A stretch of 64,000 nt of DNA from Rostratula benghalensis. Lineage: Eukaryota; Chordata; Aves; Charadriiformes; Rostratulidae. A program made the translations under genes and the position numbers. A model generated the notes under the pieces. It saw only the letters and a program-made list of their open reading frames with translations, was not told the origin of the DNA and searched no databases. The DNA lies in assembly GCA_013399305.1 (NCBI GenBank), contig VXAI01000378.1, forward strand, positions 75,375 to 139,374. Direction: 5' to 3'. Below, one piece after another: positions 26,901-38,699 of the stretch; position 1 is the first letter of the stretch, and each line of letters starts with the position of its first letter.

Positions 26901-27105
26901 TAAATGCAACTCTTTAGCAGAAGGAAAAAAGACTAGTTTCCCTTTAATTATATTTAAACTACACAGCCACATGCATGAAGCAATGCTTCCTCTTTTTTTT
27001 AAAAAAAAATATTTTAATACAGAGAGTTGGAGAAAAAAACAAAACAAACCAACAAACTAATGATTCGGGAAACGTCTTTCTCACAGAAAACATAAGCTTG
27101 ACTAC
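23971..27105. other. Intronic sequence, nothing recognised
   Basis: No repeat or coding similarity is recognised. Part of 24450-25370 is moderately GC-rich with frames on both strands but no known domain. The region 25930-26200 is AT-rich. Confidence 0.5.
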
Positions 27106-27109
27106 CCTT

Positions 27110-27300
27110 CTTTGGCAAGGACATCTGCTGTTCGGGAGGAGGTTCCTGCAGTGAATCCTCTCAAATACGGTGGTGCTGGTCTGGCCGCGGCGCGGCAGTG
27201 GGAGCGAGTCGAACTCCGGCTCTGGGAGGACTCTGGATGGAAGACCTCCTGCAGCCTCCAGGAGCTCCTCGGCTGTGCACCGGGATCGGGCAAAGGGGAA
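27110..27300. promoter_or_regulatory. CpG cluster inside intron 2
   Basis: About twelve CpGs lie within roughly 180 bases, including GGCCGCGGCGCGGC. It sits 1.2 kb from the larger CpG cluster at 28469-29026. Overlapping open frames on both strands are expected in GC-rich DNA and show no known domain. Confidence 0.35.
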
Positions 27301-28468
27301 AGCTTCTAAGAAAGCCAGGGTGGCAGGGTGGGCAGAGGGGAGCAGCTTCATGCTGTCCCATGATGGTGGTTCTAGCAGGACAAAGGCTATAATAATAAGG
27401 GTGTGGTTTTCAGGGGTCCTAGAGGGATTTCTAGATGGATTAATAGGAAAAGATGGATTCATAGGAAGAGTTCAGCAGCTGCAACAGTTTTCAGCTCTTG
27501 CTTATTACTAAACCTTTACCCAAACTCATTCCAGTCCTTTTACTTGAAGGGTGGATGTTCACCAGAAGCAGCTCAGGCATGCAGGAAACTCCAGAGAAGG
27601 GGCTGTGGTTTGGAAGAGCAAGGCAGACCACAACAGTGACAAACCAAGCTACTGACTTAATGTGGGGCCCACGGAACGCATCCAGTCTCAGCATCTTTTC
27701 CCAAATGCAGGGGGGAACAATCATCAGACAAATACAGAGAAATACGAGGGATTTGCATGTTTGCCTTTTACAAATATTTAGTATTCTGATGGGGTGCAGA
27801 ATCTAGTCTTTTCTTATCAACAGAGTTTTTTGCAATTTTTTTTTTTTTTTCCACGGAGCAAAATGGCATTGCACTGTCCTGGCATCATTTTTTTTTTTTT
27901 TTCATTTTAATTACTGTGATTTAAATTACCTCATCTAGAAAAGTCCACAATATAGTGTTGACTACCCAGCAATAGAAGGTAGCTTTTCCGCACGGCTAGA
28001 CTGGTATTTTCTAAGAAGGAGATCTGCTAGCTTGCCTACTTTCACAGCGGCAGTGCCGTGTGCCGTAATGAGACAGGATTATTGTTGCAACTGCTCCTGA
28101 AGGCCTCTCTCCCCAGGCAGCCGAAGAATGACTGAGTCATGCAGGTGATGCATTCGCTGTAATGAGACGGACAAAACCCCCAAATCCACATCCAGGCCCC
28201 CGCTTGGCGCAGAACAATCCCCTCCCTCTCCCCCCCCTGCCCCGTGTACCCCTGCCTCGGGGTGGGGGGAAGAGGAGATGAAGGTGTGGGGGGAGCGGGT
28301 GAGAACAAAACGACCGATGCTGGGAAAAACCAAATAGATACTATTTATTTTTATTAAAAAAATAGGAAAAAAAAAGGGGTGGGGGTATCTAATGCTAATG
28401 CACCCTGCACAGTCATGCAGAAAACCCGGAGTTTGATTTCTAATCCCAGCCTCTTGTTCCCTTGGCTG

Positions 28469-29026
28469 GCCGGGAGTGCGTGCGGGGTGGAAGGAGGTGC
28501 TGTGCATCACTCAGCAGCAGCCCCTCCGGCTGCCTAATGAAAGGGGCTGACAGGCTCTTACGGGAGACCCATCCAGCCTGCCTTGGCTGGAAGGATGATG
28601 GCCTTGGCACGGAGCGTCGCGCCGCAGGAGGGGACTTCTTCCCGGCTTTATAAACTCCATCCTTGAGGCCCTGTGCTGCTGCCAACTTCTTCTGCCCGGC
28701 GCAGGACTGTCTAGGACTCCCTCTGGGGCTCATCCGCCGGTTGGAGAGGCTGTTATTGAAAAACACAGGATACGCTCTCGCAGAGCGCGCCCAGCCTGGA
28801 CCACCCTGGCTGAGCTTCCCGCACCTGCTGGCTGGGAGACCGAGCATCGGGGATGGGAATGGGCACAAGAATAGTACCCTTGACAGGAAGCAGGAGCGCA
28901 AAACAATTATTTGTCTTGTGCTGGGAGCTTGCGAGGGGGGTATCGTGTGGAGCCCTCTCTAAGTCAGCGATCGGCTCTATTCCCAGAGCATCGCTCCGTC
29001 AGAAAACCCTACTGACAGCCACCTCC
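28469..29026. promoter_or_regulatory. Orphan CpG island-like region with TATA-like site
   Basis: By hand count there are about 30 CpGs in roughly 560 bases at high GC, an observed/expected ratio of about 0.6. This is borderline CpG-island quality in an otherwise CpG-poor intron. A palindromic TTTATAAA at 28648-28655 sits inside it. No CLYBL exon is expected here. It could be an unannotated promoter, an eroded island, or a CpG-rich enhancer. No transcript evidence is available from sequence alone. Confidence 0.4.
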
Positions 29027-29099
29027 GAAATACAGAAAGGATTAGCACTCTGAATGCCAGGATGCTGTCGCCAATGTTGTGCTCACATTAGCAGCCGTG

Positions 29100-31080
29100 C
29101 TCCAAGCTCCAAGCCCCTCACCCTCTCCCGTGGTGGAAGAGGCAGGAAGAAATGCTGCTGTCTTCTCGGTGTAACCAGAAGAATGTGGGACATCCTCTAT
29201 TTTACAGGCCTCCACACAGCTTTAGGACTATAGTGAAAACATGAATTTCCCATCTGTAGTGGAAAAAGGGGAAGGATTTCTGCACCTTCGCTTTGCTTTG
29301 CAAACTCCTCTCCTGGGCACCAGTAGGCGAGCACTGGTGGCTGCACCAGGGAACCATTCCCAGTGACTGAGGTCTCATTTCCACTGTCAATACCTGCCGT
29401 GGTTTGGATCAGCCTTTTGATTTCGTAGCACACAGGAGTGCCCTCTGCTCGGAGCTAGTGACATCTGAAGGTAGTGGAGAAGCTAGCAGTTAAGGACAAT
29501 TCAGGCCTGTCTACCTGGGTAAAACCTACCACAGGTTTTGTTTTGCCTGTGTCTGGCCCTTCCCTTCTGATTAAATCCCACGATTTATTAGGTTTGCCTG
29601 ATGCAGGCAGAGCCCAGGTGCCCTGTTTTCCCTAACAAGGTATCACACAAGCTCATGCAAGCACTGCTCAGTCCCAAGACAAAGATATTATCCCTGGGCT
29701 GAAAGCACAGGCCAGTGTCCGTGTCTGATCAACCACTGGCAACTCTGCTAAACTGGCCAGAAAAGGGATTGCCCACCATTGGTGCTGTCAGAGAGTTCAA
29801 AACAGCGCCAACCAAAAGTAAATCTGAACTGAGGGACATGTACTGAAATTGCATGTTGCATCTTGAAACCTGTTCAGAAGTCTACACAAAACCCAACCCA
29901 ACCAAAACAACAAAAAAGAGCTTTTTGGGAGGTCTTGGTATGACCTCATCATTGACCTGCTGATTCACCATTCAGTTGGGCGAAGGCTTCATATGACACT
30001 AGTCTGTCCCAATCATGTGAGGAGGGTACCAAATAAAATGGAGTCACTGGTGTGAAACATGAAATTATCCTCTCACATTTCATCTGTCAATTATTTCACA
30101 TCAGCAGTCAAGGAAAACAGATGTAACGAACAGCTCATCATTCAAAACAGTCATCCACTAAACTCAATTCCCTCACTAAATATATTCAAGGGAAGATCAG
30201 CAATGGTTGGATTTACACACCATGCGAATTGAGTTCTGTGGCCTGTTTTCTACCTTGGGCTACACCAGTCCAGCTGTGCCCCACACTTCTGAGGGTCTGG
30301 GCAGCTGCCTGCTCCCAACCTGTGTTCCCTCACAGTACAACAGCCATGTCCAAAGGCAACCCTGATTAGAAGTGCAGTGCCTTAACATCACTTTCTTGAT
30401 ATCCTGGGCATCTACCTCTCCCCGTATACCAGTGCTCAAGAAAACTATCTGTGCAGGACAATAAGGTAACCAGGGCAGGAGATAATCACAGTACTATAAT
30501 TATGTCCATGGTAGATCACAATCAACAGTGAAAGCAAGAGCACATCAAAGAGGAGTGACACAGCTTTATATCAAAAATGACTGATGTTCCTAAAAGCAAA
30601 CCATATTTAAGAGGCAGAAATACACCCCAATTTTTTTCTGTTTTTCCTCAAGTCTTAGCTCTTTACAACCTTTGCCATTCTACCCACATCTTATTTTAGG
30701 ACTGCTAAAACCTTAACGCTGCTGACTGTAGCTCAGTGCAAGAAATACCTTGGAAATCGCACAGATGAGATAATTATCACCGCAGACTGCTATTTAAAAA
30801 TGTGTTACTATGACTAATGGGGGAAGAAAAAAGGGTGTTTTTTTATTTCTCAAAGTATGGCACACACCTCTATAAAACAACAGTAAAATGTGGGGGGTTT
30901 TTTGCTGATGTGAATATTAGAAATGGATGCTATAGGGTCAACGGAGCACTGCTAGAGCACAGGCAGTCACACAAGAGTGACGATTCCCACCTAATTGCAC
31001 AAACACACCAACAAACCGCAGCACCTCGGTGGTCTGGTTCCTCACTGATATTTCAGTTGTTCGGCTGCCGCAGCCACAGA
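29100..31080. other. Intronic sequence, nothing recognised
   Basis: No repeat or coding similarity is recognised. The sequence is unique with short, uninformative open frames. Confidence 0.5.
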
Positions 31081-31084
31081 CGCA

Positions 31085-31400
31085 GCGAATTTTGAATTAA
31101 ACACTAGCACTCAGCGATGCTGACGCTCGCAGTCAAGCATATCTTGATGAAATTAGAGATGCAGAAAATATTTTTTTGACAGAGTGCACGAGCAAAACAG
31201 CCAGAAGTGCAGCCAGTTCAGTGTGAATGGCTCGTGCAGAGAGAGAGACCGGGGAGATGTTGAAAATTGGACTCTCTGATTTTGGCAGGAAGAGGCGAAT
31301 TTTATTAGCAATCTATGCTGCAAACATAACTTTCCAACTATTAACAGTTTTTAGATGCCAAAAGAAAATCACCAATCTCAGCTCTTACGTTTTATAATGA
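31085..31400. promoter_or_regulatory. Candidate conserved non-coding element
   Basis: This repeat-free stretch contains GATGAAATTAGAGATG, TTTTTTTGACAGAGTGC, CAGTGTGAATGGCTCG and a following AT-rich part. Its texture resembles conserved intronic elements; conservation is untested. Confidence 0.25.
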
Positions 31401-31854
31401 AAAAAAAAAAAAAGGCAAGCAAACTTACATCTCCATTACGTAAAATATTAGATAAGTGGAGAATACAGTAGCATTTCAGTTTATCAAAATCTTCACAAAT
31501 ATAAACACTTTACAACCATCTGCCCAAACCCAGCACCTGTAATTCCACAGCAATTTTGCACACACATATTAAAAATGTATAGGGAATTTTTGCAAAGTAT
31601 CATAAGTTAAATAAGAGTTGGTAAAAATAAGATTGGTTATTCTTACTATTGCTATTTATTATCTAGCGTGCAGGTTCTTAAAAGTCTAAGGACACTTTGG
31701 TTCCTTGAAGAAATCCATTGTGTTCTGATTTTCCTTTGAGTTGAACAGAATGTAAATTTTAAATTAGTAGTGCAAGGGACAGCAGGATTAGTTCCAATCT
31801 GTAAAGCACTGAACTCCACCTGTTTTACTGGATTTTTCCTATCACAGAAGGATA

Positions 31855-31885
31855 CTCACAGAGCCAGAAAGGCTGGCTCTGTGAG
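31855..31885. repeat. Perfect inverted repeat, 13-base stem and 5-base loop
   Basis: CTCACAGAGCCAG (31855-31867) and its exact reverse complement CTGGCTCTGTGAG (31873-31885) flank a five-base loop. The stem is GC-rich enough to form a stable hairpin in RNA or single-stranded DNA. Confidence 0.95.
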
Positions 31886-31889
31886 CACC

Positions 31890-33770
31890 ACTATGACCAC
31901 TGAGCAGAGGAAATTGCTACAAAACAATACTTTAAGTGTCCCCAACTTGGAGGTTTGGATGGGCTAAAAGAGTCTTTAAAAACAGCACGTGTCAACTCCA
32001 TTGAAAATATCCTCAGCTTTTTAGAAGGTCCCCAAAGGTTCACCAAGATGTCAAGAGCTGGCTCCTGCGCAGGGAAAGGCTGGCAAGCTCGATGGGGAAA
32101 TACTCTTCAGTCACAGCAGGGAGTGTGGCCCTTGTGGAAGGGCCCAGATGGCCTTGGCTCCCATGGTCAGCTTCAGCACCCAGCCAGAAACACACTGCTT
32201 GCCACTAAAACCAAACCAGCTGTTCTCAGCCTCAAGGTCATATATCTATCAACTGCAAAAGTATCTTTATCCAGCGCTCTGATCGTGCTAGCTAAGAAGA
32301 CCACACATGTGAGCTTTTCAGCCGCATTGAAAAAAGCATTGATTAGTTGCTCCATGAGGTGAGTGGGGACTTTTCCTACCCTGGCTTGACATCACATGGT
32401 GAGCACATGTACCAGCTTGCAGAGGATGAGGTCTTAAAAATGCCATACTCATTTTTTTACACATCCTTAAGGGAGCCATGGATGTTGGAGAGAAGATAAT
32501 GGAGAACTGAGCAGTGCCAGATGCACAATGATTTGAAACTCCTGCTGCTGAAAAGCTAAAGGAGCTACACTTTATGGTCACAAAGCAGGAGGGAAGGACT
32601 CAAATACGAGCTTCCTGGACTACAAAGTGCCAGCTAGAGCAAAGAGCTTTTAAATGGCCAAGCTTTCTCAGTTGTCTCTGTGGCTGGGCACAGCCAAGCA
32701 GGTATGGCAGTGGAGGATTCCCCAGAGACCTTTTGGGGCCCTGGAGGCTGCCTGCAGTAGCCTTCAATCATGGTGCTCTCTTTCCCCGCCACAAAATGCT
32801 CCCAAGCCAGATGGGAAATGCAGTTCAGGTGAAACAGGTGAGCAGGCAGCACTCCATCCTCATATGAGAAGCCCCTGACAGGACACAGCCACCAGGGCAG
32901 ACCTGATGTTCCTCTGACCACCAGTGCTCAGGTCTAGCTCCACCAGGATCCCCAGAGAGTGCACAGAGCAGCAAGGGGACAATAGAACCCAACCTTTCCT
33001 GCTTTCTTTCGTGAGATGGTGCAGCGACCCCTGCACGTGTGTGCCTGGCATTTTGGAGCCAGGCCCCAGGAGATGCAGCAACCATGACAGCCTTTGCATG
33101 ATGTGCCCTGCCGGGCACCCGCTGGGGCGGTGTGGCTCTGCACCCACCCCTACTGCTAGCCCCCTCGCAGTGCAACAATTTACCCTTGAATAAATTAGCA
33201 ATAATTGGAAATCCACTTCACTGGACCTTACGCAGCATGACTAATGTGACTCACTTTTTAGCTCCTGTTCCTTTTGTGTGACTCCTCAGCAAAGAGGGTG
33301 TCTTAGAAAAGAGAAGAACCAGTAAACTTTATGCTGTGGAAAAAGAAATGACAGTCTCTGAAGAGTGATATAAAGGTTTAATGGGTGCTTTAGATGCACA
33401 AGAAGCAAGTGTTTTAAGAGTACTGTGGGGCACAATGCTTTTACTGATGGCTTTTTTGCCTTTGTATCCTTGTCTTTACCTTTTAGATGGTGCATGTTAA
33501 TTTTGGTGGCACAGGGACAAGTAAAGTACATCACTGCAACAAAGGGAATACAAATCTGTAGAGCACAAATAATTTGGAAAAAACCCCCCCAGACTTGCGG
33601 TATCTACTAGAAACATTGCAGGGGTTGGGTGGACTGAGTTATCTGAATCTCAGGCTTTGTCTTTGCCTAGATCTCTTATGAGAATGTGGTTAAGCCGTTT
33701 AAACCCTTCATTCGTAGAAAAAAAAATTGAAAAATTAAAGGATATTTAGAATGGTAAACACTTACAGTGA
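31890..33770. other. Intronic sequence, GC-richer in part, nothing recognised
   Basis: The part from about 32030 to 33190 is more GC-rich and has open frames in several registers on both strands, none with a recognised domain. No repeat family is identified. Confidence 0.5.
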
Positions 33771-34165
33771 AATTAGAGCATAAAATGCTAACACACCAGA
33801 AATGCAATTTTTAAAAAGTGAGAGCGTAAACATTGTTAATTCTGGAGTGTCACATACATCAGTTTTCTTTCATGACCCTGTTCGAGCTCATTGTATCGAG
33901 CTAATTGCCAGGCCATTTTGTTTCCAAAAAATAAAAAGAGGAATATTGAGCATATAAATGCTTGTGTAAGCCCTGTAATATAGCACAGCTACAATATTCA
34001 AACAATTTGGCAAACTCTGCGCACTAACAGTAACTTGCAACCTGGTATGTGAAGTAAGCACCATGAATTACAACACAGATTTTGTGACATAATCACTGTG
34101 GGTTTATTAATGTCATATGCAAATGCCATGTTTAAATATTTATCTTTTGGTACCTGCCAACAGGT
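33770..34165. promoter_or_regulatory. Candidate conserved non-coding element
   Basis: This AT-rich, non-repetitive stretch has TTCGAGCTCATTGTATCGAG, AGCTAATTGCCAGG, ATGTCATATGCAAATGCC (octamer-like ATGCAAAT) and CATGTTTAAATATTT. It resembles a vertebrate developmental enhancer block; this is inference from texture only. Confidence 0.35.
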
Positions 34166-34169
34166 ATTT

Positions 34170-37100
34170 TCCATTCTAGGGGGAGTACTTTTCTCTTGAT
34201 TTATGCACATGATTCCTAGAACATGAAGCCCAGATATTCATGCAGAAGGAGAGAAAAATACATCCCTGCAGCTACGATTTTTTCTAAGACATTAGCAAGA
34301 CAAGTGTTCCACAATTTCTGTGCAGGATCCTTAAGCGGAAATTGTGGTGCATGAAACAATCCCAATTTCCAAGGAAAAAAATTATAGCCTTTCATTCTCA
34401 TAGCAGCATGTAACTAAGGTTTAGATGAGTGAACAGATGCATGCAGAAATCAGCCATGAGAATGGAAAACATTCATTTTCACAATCTGCTAAATCTGCTA
34501 GGTATGCATGAAACGGAGCCAAAGAGATCTCCAGCAGAACGCAATGTCACAGTCTTGGCACAACGGGGAACTTTCTCAGATGCTCCTCGTGCCAGCACTG
34601 GCACTTGTACTGTACAGCTGTGTTTAGAGATCACTGAAATATACTGGAATCTCAAAGAGTTAACAACACGACCGCTATTAAAATATATTCTCTCCACTTC
34701 CCACTTTTCCAGGAAATTAGATGTCTTTTTTTTTCTTATTATTGCAGCCACTGCTTTACATGAAGTAACAAGTTCAATAGCGAGATTTTTCCAAGTGCAC
34801 TTCCCTCTGCAACAATGCAAGTCCCTTATCAAACCCTTTCAATGAGAACTCCATGGTGTTGCCTTCACAGCACTTACATGACCCAAGCTTAGTGACCTCA
34901 TGCAAAGCTGAAAAAGATCCCAAATTTTGTATGATTTTTTATATTACTGTTCTTCTAAACTAGAGCAGAAATGAGCATATAATTAGACTGGGTAGATTAG
35001 ATTGAATTAAAGAGTATAGTCAAATCTTCTCTTAAGTAGTAGTTTCTCAGAAATAAGGCTTCTGACTTTTCAAGGGTGAATTATATGTCTTATTCTGTTG
35101 AAATGTAGATCTTATCAATTTAACTTCACAGCTGGTGCTCGGCCTCCAAAAGCCCGACTCTCTAAAAGCCCAAAGAAAGCAACTGGATTGAGCACCACCC
35201 TGTCTCATTTTAGCACGTTGAAAACAAGGGCCGTGGGCAAGAAAGGATATATGGAAAAGCAGGAAGGGAGGAGACCGTTCCCTTGAGCGGCAGGCTTCGT
35301 CTGACAGCTCCTTTGTGCCTGCTCTTGGCGTGGGAGGCTCGGGCCCTCCCGTTCCTAAAGAAGGCACCTTTAATCTTTTTTTTCCCCTAAATACGACAGG
35401 TTGCTTGGAAGTGCTTGGTTTTAGCAGCACCTTCAGGTTGAAGACCTTTCCCTGATGAGATAGGAGAGGTTTTCTGTAGAGGTAGCATTGTTTTCTGGCC
35501 TTCTGACCAGATTTTTTTCCTCTTGGAAGTCTGGCAACCACACACAGAAGAGGGATTTCATAGCTTATCTTTTGGGATCTTGGATCAATTTTAATGGGAG
35601 AAAGCATTAAAGGAACTTGTCACATGGCTCCTGGAACCGCATGGCGAGTCAAGGGTGTCTCTGCGCTCCAAGGCTGCCGCTCAAGCACTTGCATTTATAT
35701 CTCTTGGCAAAAAAACTGCATTTATGTACTCACTCGATTTCCAGAACAGGGTGAAAACCAGATGCCCTTCTTTGCACCATGCAGCTTACTCCCTGGGATG
35801 TCTACATGAAAGATACTGTGATGATGGGGTTTATTTTAAGGAGGTGGTTGATTGGTAGCCTACAGTGTTGGCCTTTTCATGCCACACTCTGGAAGGGAAA
35901 AAAAAATAACCATGAAAGGAGGTGCGCTAGCGCCAAGGCGCTCTTATGAAGTATACCTTCCCTCTGATCTATGACCTGGAATCGGTCCCCAGAGGCAGGG
36001 AGGTAGATGCTGCCAGGATGGCCCTCAGACTGCTTACAAAACTCTGCTGGAGTCCTGACATGAGGAGGAGGAAAATGAAAGGAGTAGTTTAGAAAAAAAT
36101 ACTTTTGTTTAGGCCAGATCTGTGACCTGTAAAGCTGACTCAAAAGGGGTACACAGCCTCTATCCTTCCTTCAGAGGCTCCATCAAAAGGAATGCCTGGA
36201 ATCTGCAGCTCCATGCAGTGTAATGTTTCACTGCATACTCTTTCCTCTTTGTTAAATTCCAGTACTGCGCACCACAATCTTGTATCTTCTTCAATGATTT
36301 ATGTCCTTTACTGGGGTATCTCTCTCTCTTCCCCTCTAAAAGATTTCCAGGGTAATTACTCAGCACCAGAAGAATTGACCATTTATTTGTGTAAGTCAGA
36401 TGCAACACCAGCATCCACTTCTCTGGGTCCTCTAATTATTTTATTAATTATTTTTCATAGCGCTTTGGGAATGAATGCTTTGCATTTAAGGTATCCCAGC
36501 AAAGTTTGCAAGTTTTTCAATATTGTTATAAAAGGATAAGTACCTTATCCATTTTTCATTTTGTGATGAATGGAATGGAAAACCCTGTTTTGGGGATTTG
36601 GGGATATTAGGTCATGGGTTACAGAGATGCCTCATAGAAGTGAAAAACATGAAACTCCCATTCTGTACCAGCCTACAGCAGCCACTTGGGAAAAAAAAAA
36701 AAGCAACAAAAAAGCAACAACAAACAAATTGAACTAGTTCACTATGGTTACTGCAAAGCAAGATCTTTACGTGCTGCAAGGCTCCTTGACATGCCTATAG
36801 GTTGCTTCCATAGGAGTGACAAATGCTGGGGAACCTGTTTGCATGGTTCGGTGAGTCCATAGGAGAGCAACCTCGGCAAGTGTTGAGAGTGCGAGTCAAG
36901 GAAACGTGTAAAGTGCCAAAAGGGAACTGGCAGAACATTACACTTGTATGAAATGGGAGTAATCTCATTACCAGAGGTGATAACCATTGCACCCCTGATG
37001 GAAATGCATAATTACTGAAAACAGCTAATCGACTGCAAGAGCAGCAGGGTAGCCAGGAGCTCCTATCTATACCATCTACTGTGCTTAACCCAGTTGAGCC

Positions 37101-38330
37101 ATTCCTCCTCCTCCACCTTTTAAAAAAGGATTGGTAAAACATGCTGCACATACAGACCCTCACATGTGGGTCAGCTCAGCTAAGTGATACAGTATTTTGC
37201 ATTTTTAATGGCAACTAAAGCATGTATCAGCTCTGTCAAGTTTCCTTCCTAATTCTATAGGATGCTCAAGCACAGCACACTTAGAACTGCTAATTTCATA
37301 GCTACCTGTAGATAAACAGGGTTTGGAATAACAGTTTAACACCCAGCTCCTATGGAAAAGAAACAGTGACAGCAAGTTTCTTACCATCAGTCTCTGACTG
37401 TGAGAAACCTCCATCTTTAATTTACTAACAATATATATGGCTATGGGCAATAGGAAGTGGTAAGCTAAGTTGAATTGTTAATTGAATTGTTAATGGGATC
37501 TGGGGCCAGCTACAGGAGTGCTCCAGTGTGTGTGCACTGCAGTGGGGCCATGGAGCTCCATGTGTCATAGACCCAGGAGACAATAACTGAGGATATCAGG
37601 CAATCTGGGGCCTGCTACAGGATATACTGACTGTTTAAGGCCAGATATGTCTGGGCTGTATTATGTGTGTGTAGATATATATTATACAGCACTGTGTGTA
37701 TATGCATACTAGTCTATTGAGGGACTGGGCACAGGATCTGACTGGCCACTCCATTTATTTGGTGCAGTCAGAAAGTATATACAAACATGTGTATATCACA
37801 TATGTAAATACGTGGATCCATGTGCCTATTGGCAACACTTAGTCAGCTTTACTGATGGTGGAACTGGCTCTAATGGGCTGCTGGATTTAACAACCTCTAA
37901 CACATCGTCCATTTTTTCTTGTCCTGACCCTTGCAGTCTCCATCCAGGCACTTCCAACAAAAGGAGGAACAGGCTTGAATTGTTTTTCAAAATGCAACAG
38001 GTGAGGAAAGAGTACAGAAGGAGGGGAAAAGAAGCTGTCAGCAGCTGTAAGTAAAATATATCATGTTCTACTTACAACTAGAAAAGCAGTAAAAAACTAC
38101 ATTAATTGTTTCAAGGTTTTTAAAAAGAAAGTGGCTCACAGAGGTGGCAAGCTGTTAAGAAAAAGCATAAATGAAAATTTCCCTGGTAGTATAGTGGTAC
38201 CTTTGATGGTACCAGTTTCATGCCTGTTGAGGATCTGATTTCTTGATTGGAATAGTAAACTAGGACTAGAACCACACAGGGACACATGCACTGTGATGTT
38301 TGAAAAAAAAAAAATCAACCCATAGGCTAA
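34170..38330. other. Intronic sequence, nothing recognised
   Basis: It includes an A-rich stretch with CAA units (about 36690-36725), a short direct duplication of TTGAATTGTTAA near 37472-37495, and a TG/TA-rich stretch at about 37655-37700. The 186-codon minus-strand frame at 35047-35607 has no recognised family and is probably incidental. Confidence 0.5.
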
Positions 38331-38339
38331 AATGTATAA

Positions 38340-38440
38340 GCTCTCCCTTGCGCACAGATAGAAATCCAGGTCTCTCTTCTCTTAGGTTCATGCCCTAATC
38401 ACTGAGCTAGAAAGTCAGCTTCAGGCTTAGATTTGCTCTC
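38340..38440 (-). mobile_element. Possible tRNA-derived SINE relic
   Basis: On the minus strand the text TAGCTCAGTGATTAGGGC matches a pol III A box (TRGYNNAnnnG). About 27 bases later GACCTGGATTTCTATC resembles a degraded B box. This spacing and wording resemble ancient amniote tRNA SINEs. No folded tRNA can be drawn. Coordinates are approximate. Confidence 0.4.
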
Positions 38441-38699
38441 TGGCCCAGATAATATCTACTTATTTAAAGCAAGGTGGAGGGTGTCTCTAGCACAGAGCTG
38501 CGTACATACAGATCAGAGTTTTATTGAGCAAGCAGGTTGGTGTCATCACTCCAGCTAAGGACAAATTGACCTCTGCAACCTGATCCCTGGACAGGTTTTC
38601 TAATCACTAGGAAAATCATGCAATCACACTGTCTAATTCAAGTTAGAAGAATCCTCACCAGACCACCTCATCCATTTGCCTTTCAAAGTAGGGCTTACT

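Noticed and set aside
26959..27462. Minus-strand 167-codon open frame
   Set aside because: It overlaps the CpG cluster at 27.1-27.3 kb, where stop codons are rare on both strands; the translation ends in low-complexity K/F runs.
28440..28901. Minus-strand 153-codon frame in the CpG island-like region
   Set aside because: Arg/Ser/Pro-rich composition is what GC-rich non-coding DNA gives; overlapping plus-strand frames are equally open.
35047..35607. Minus-strand 186-codon open frame
   Set aside because: No recognised domain, no splice-consistent family match and no CpG or promoter signal; lengths like this occur by chance in 64 kb read in six frames.
37501..37830. Possible LTR fragment (TG-rich, short internal similarities)
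   Set aside because: No terminal TG...CA repeat pair, primer-binding site or retroviral coding sequence could be identified.
38136..38440. A functional tRNA gene on the minus strand
   Set aside because: An A-box-like word is present but no cloverleaf, anticodon stem or intact B box can be drawn.
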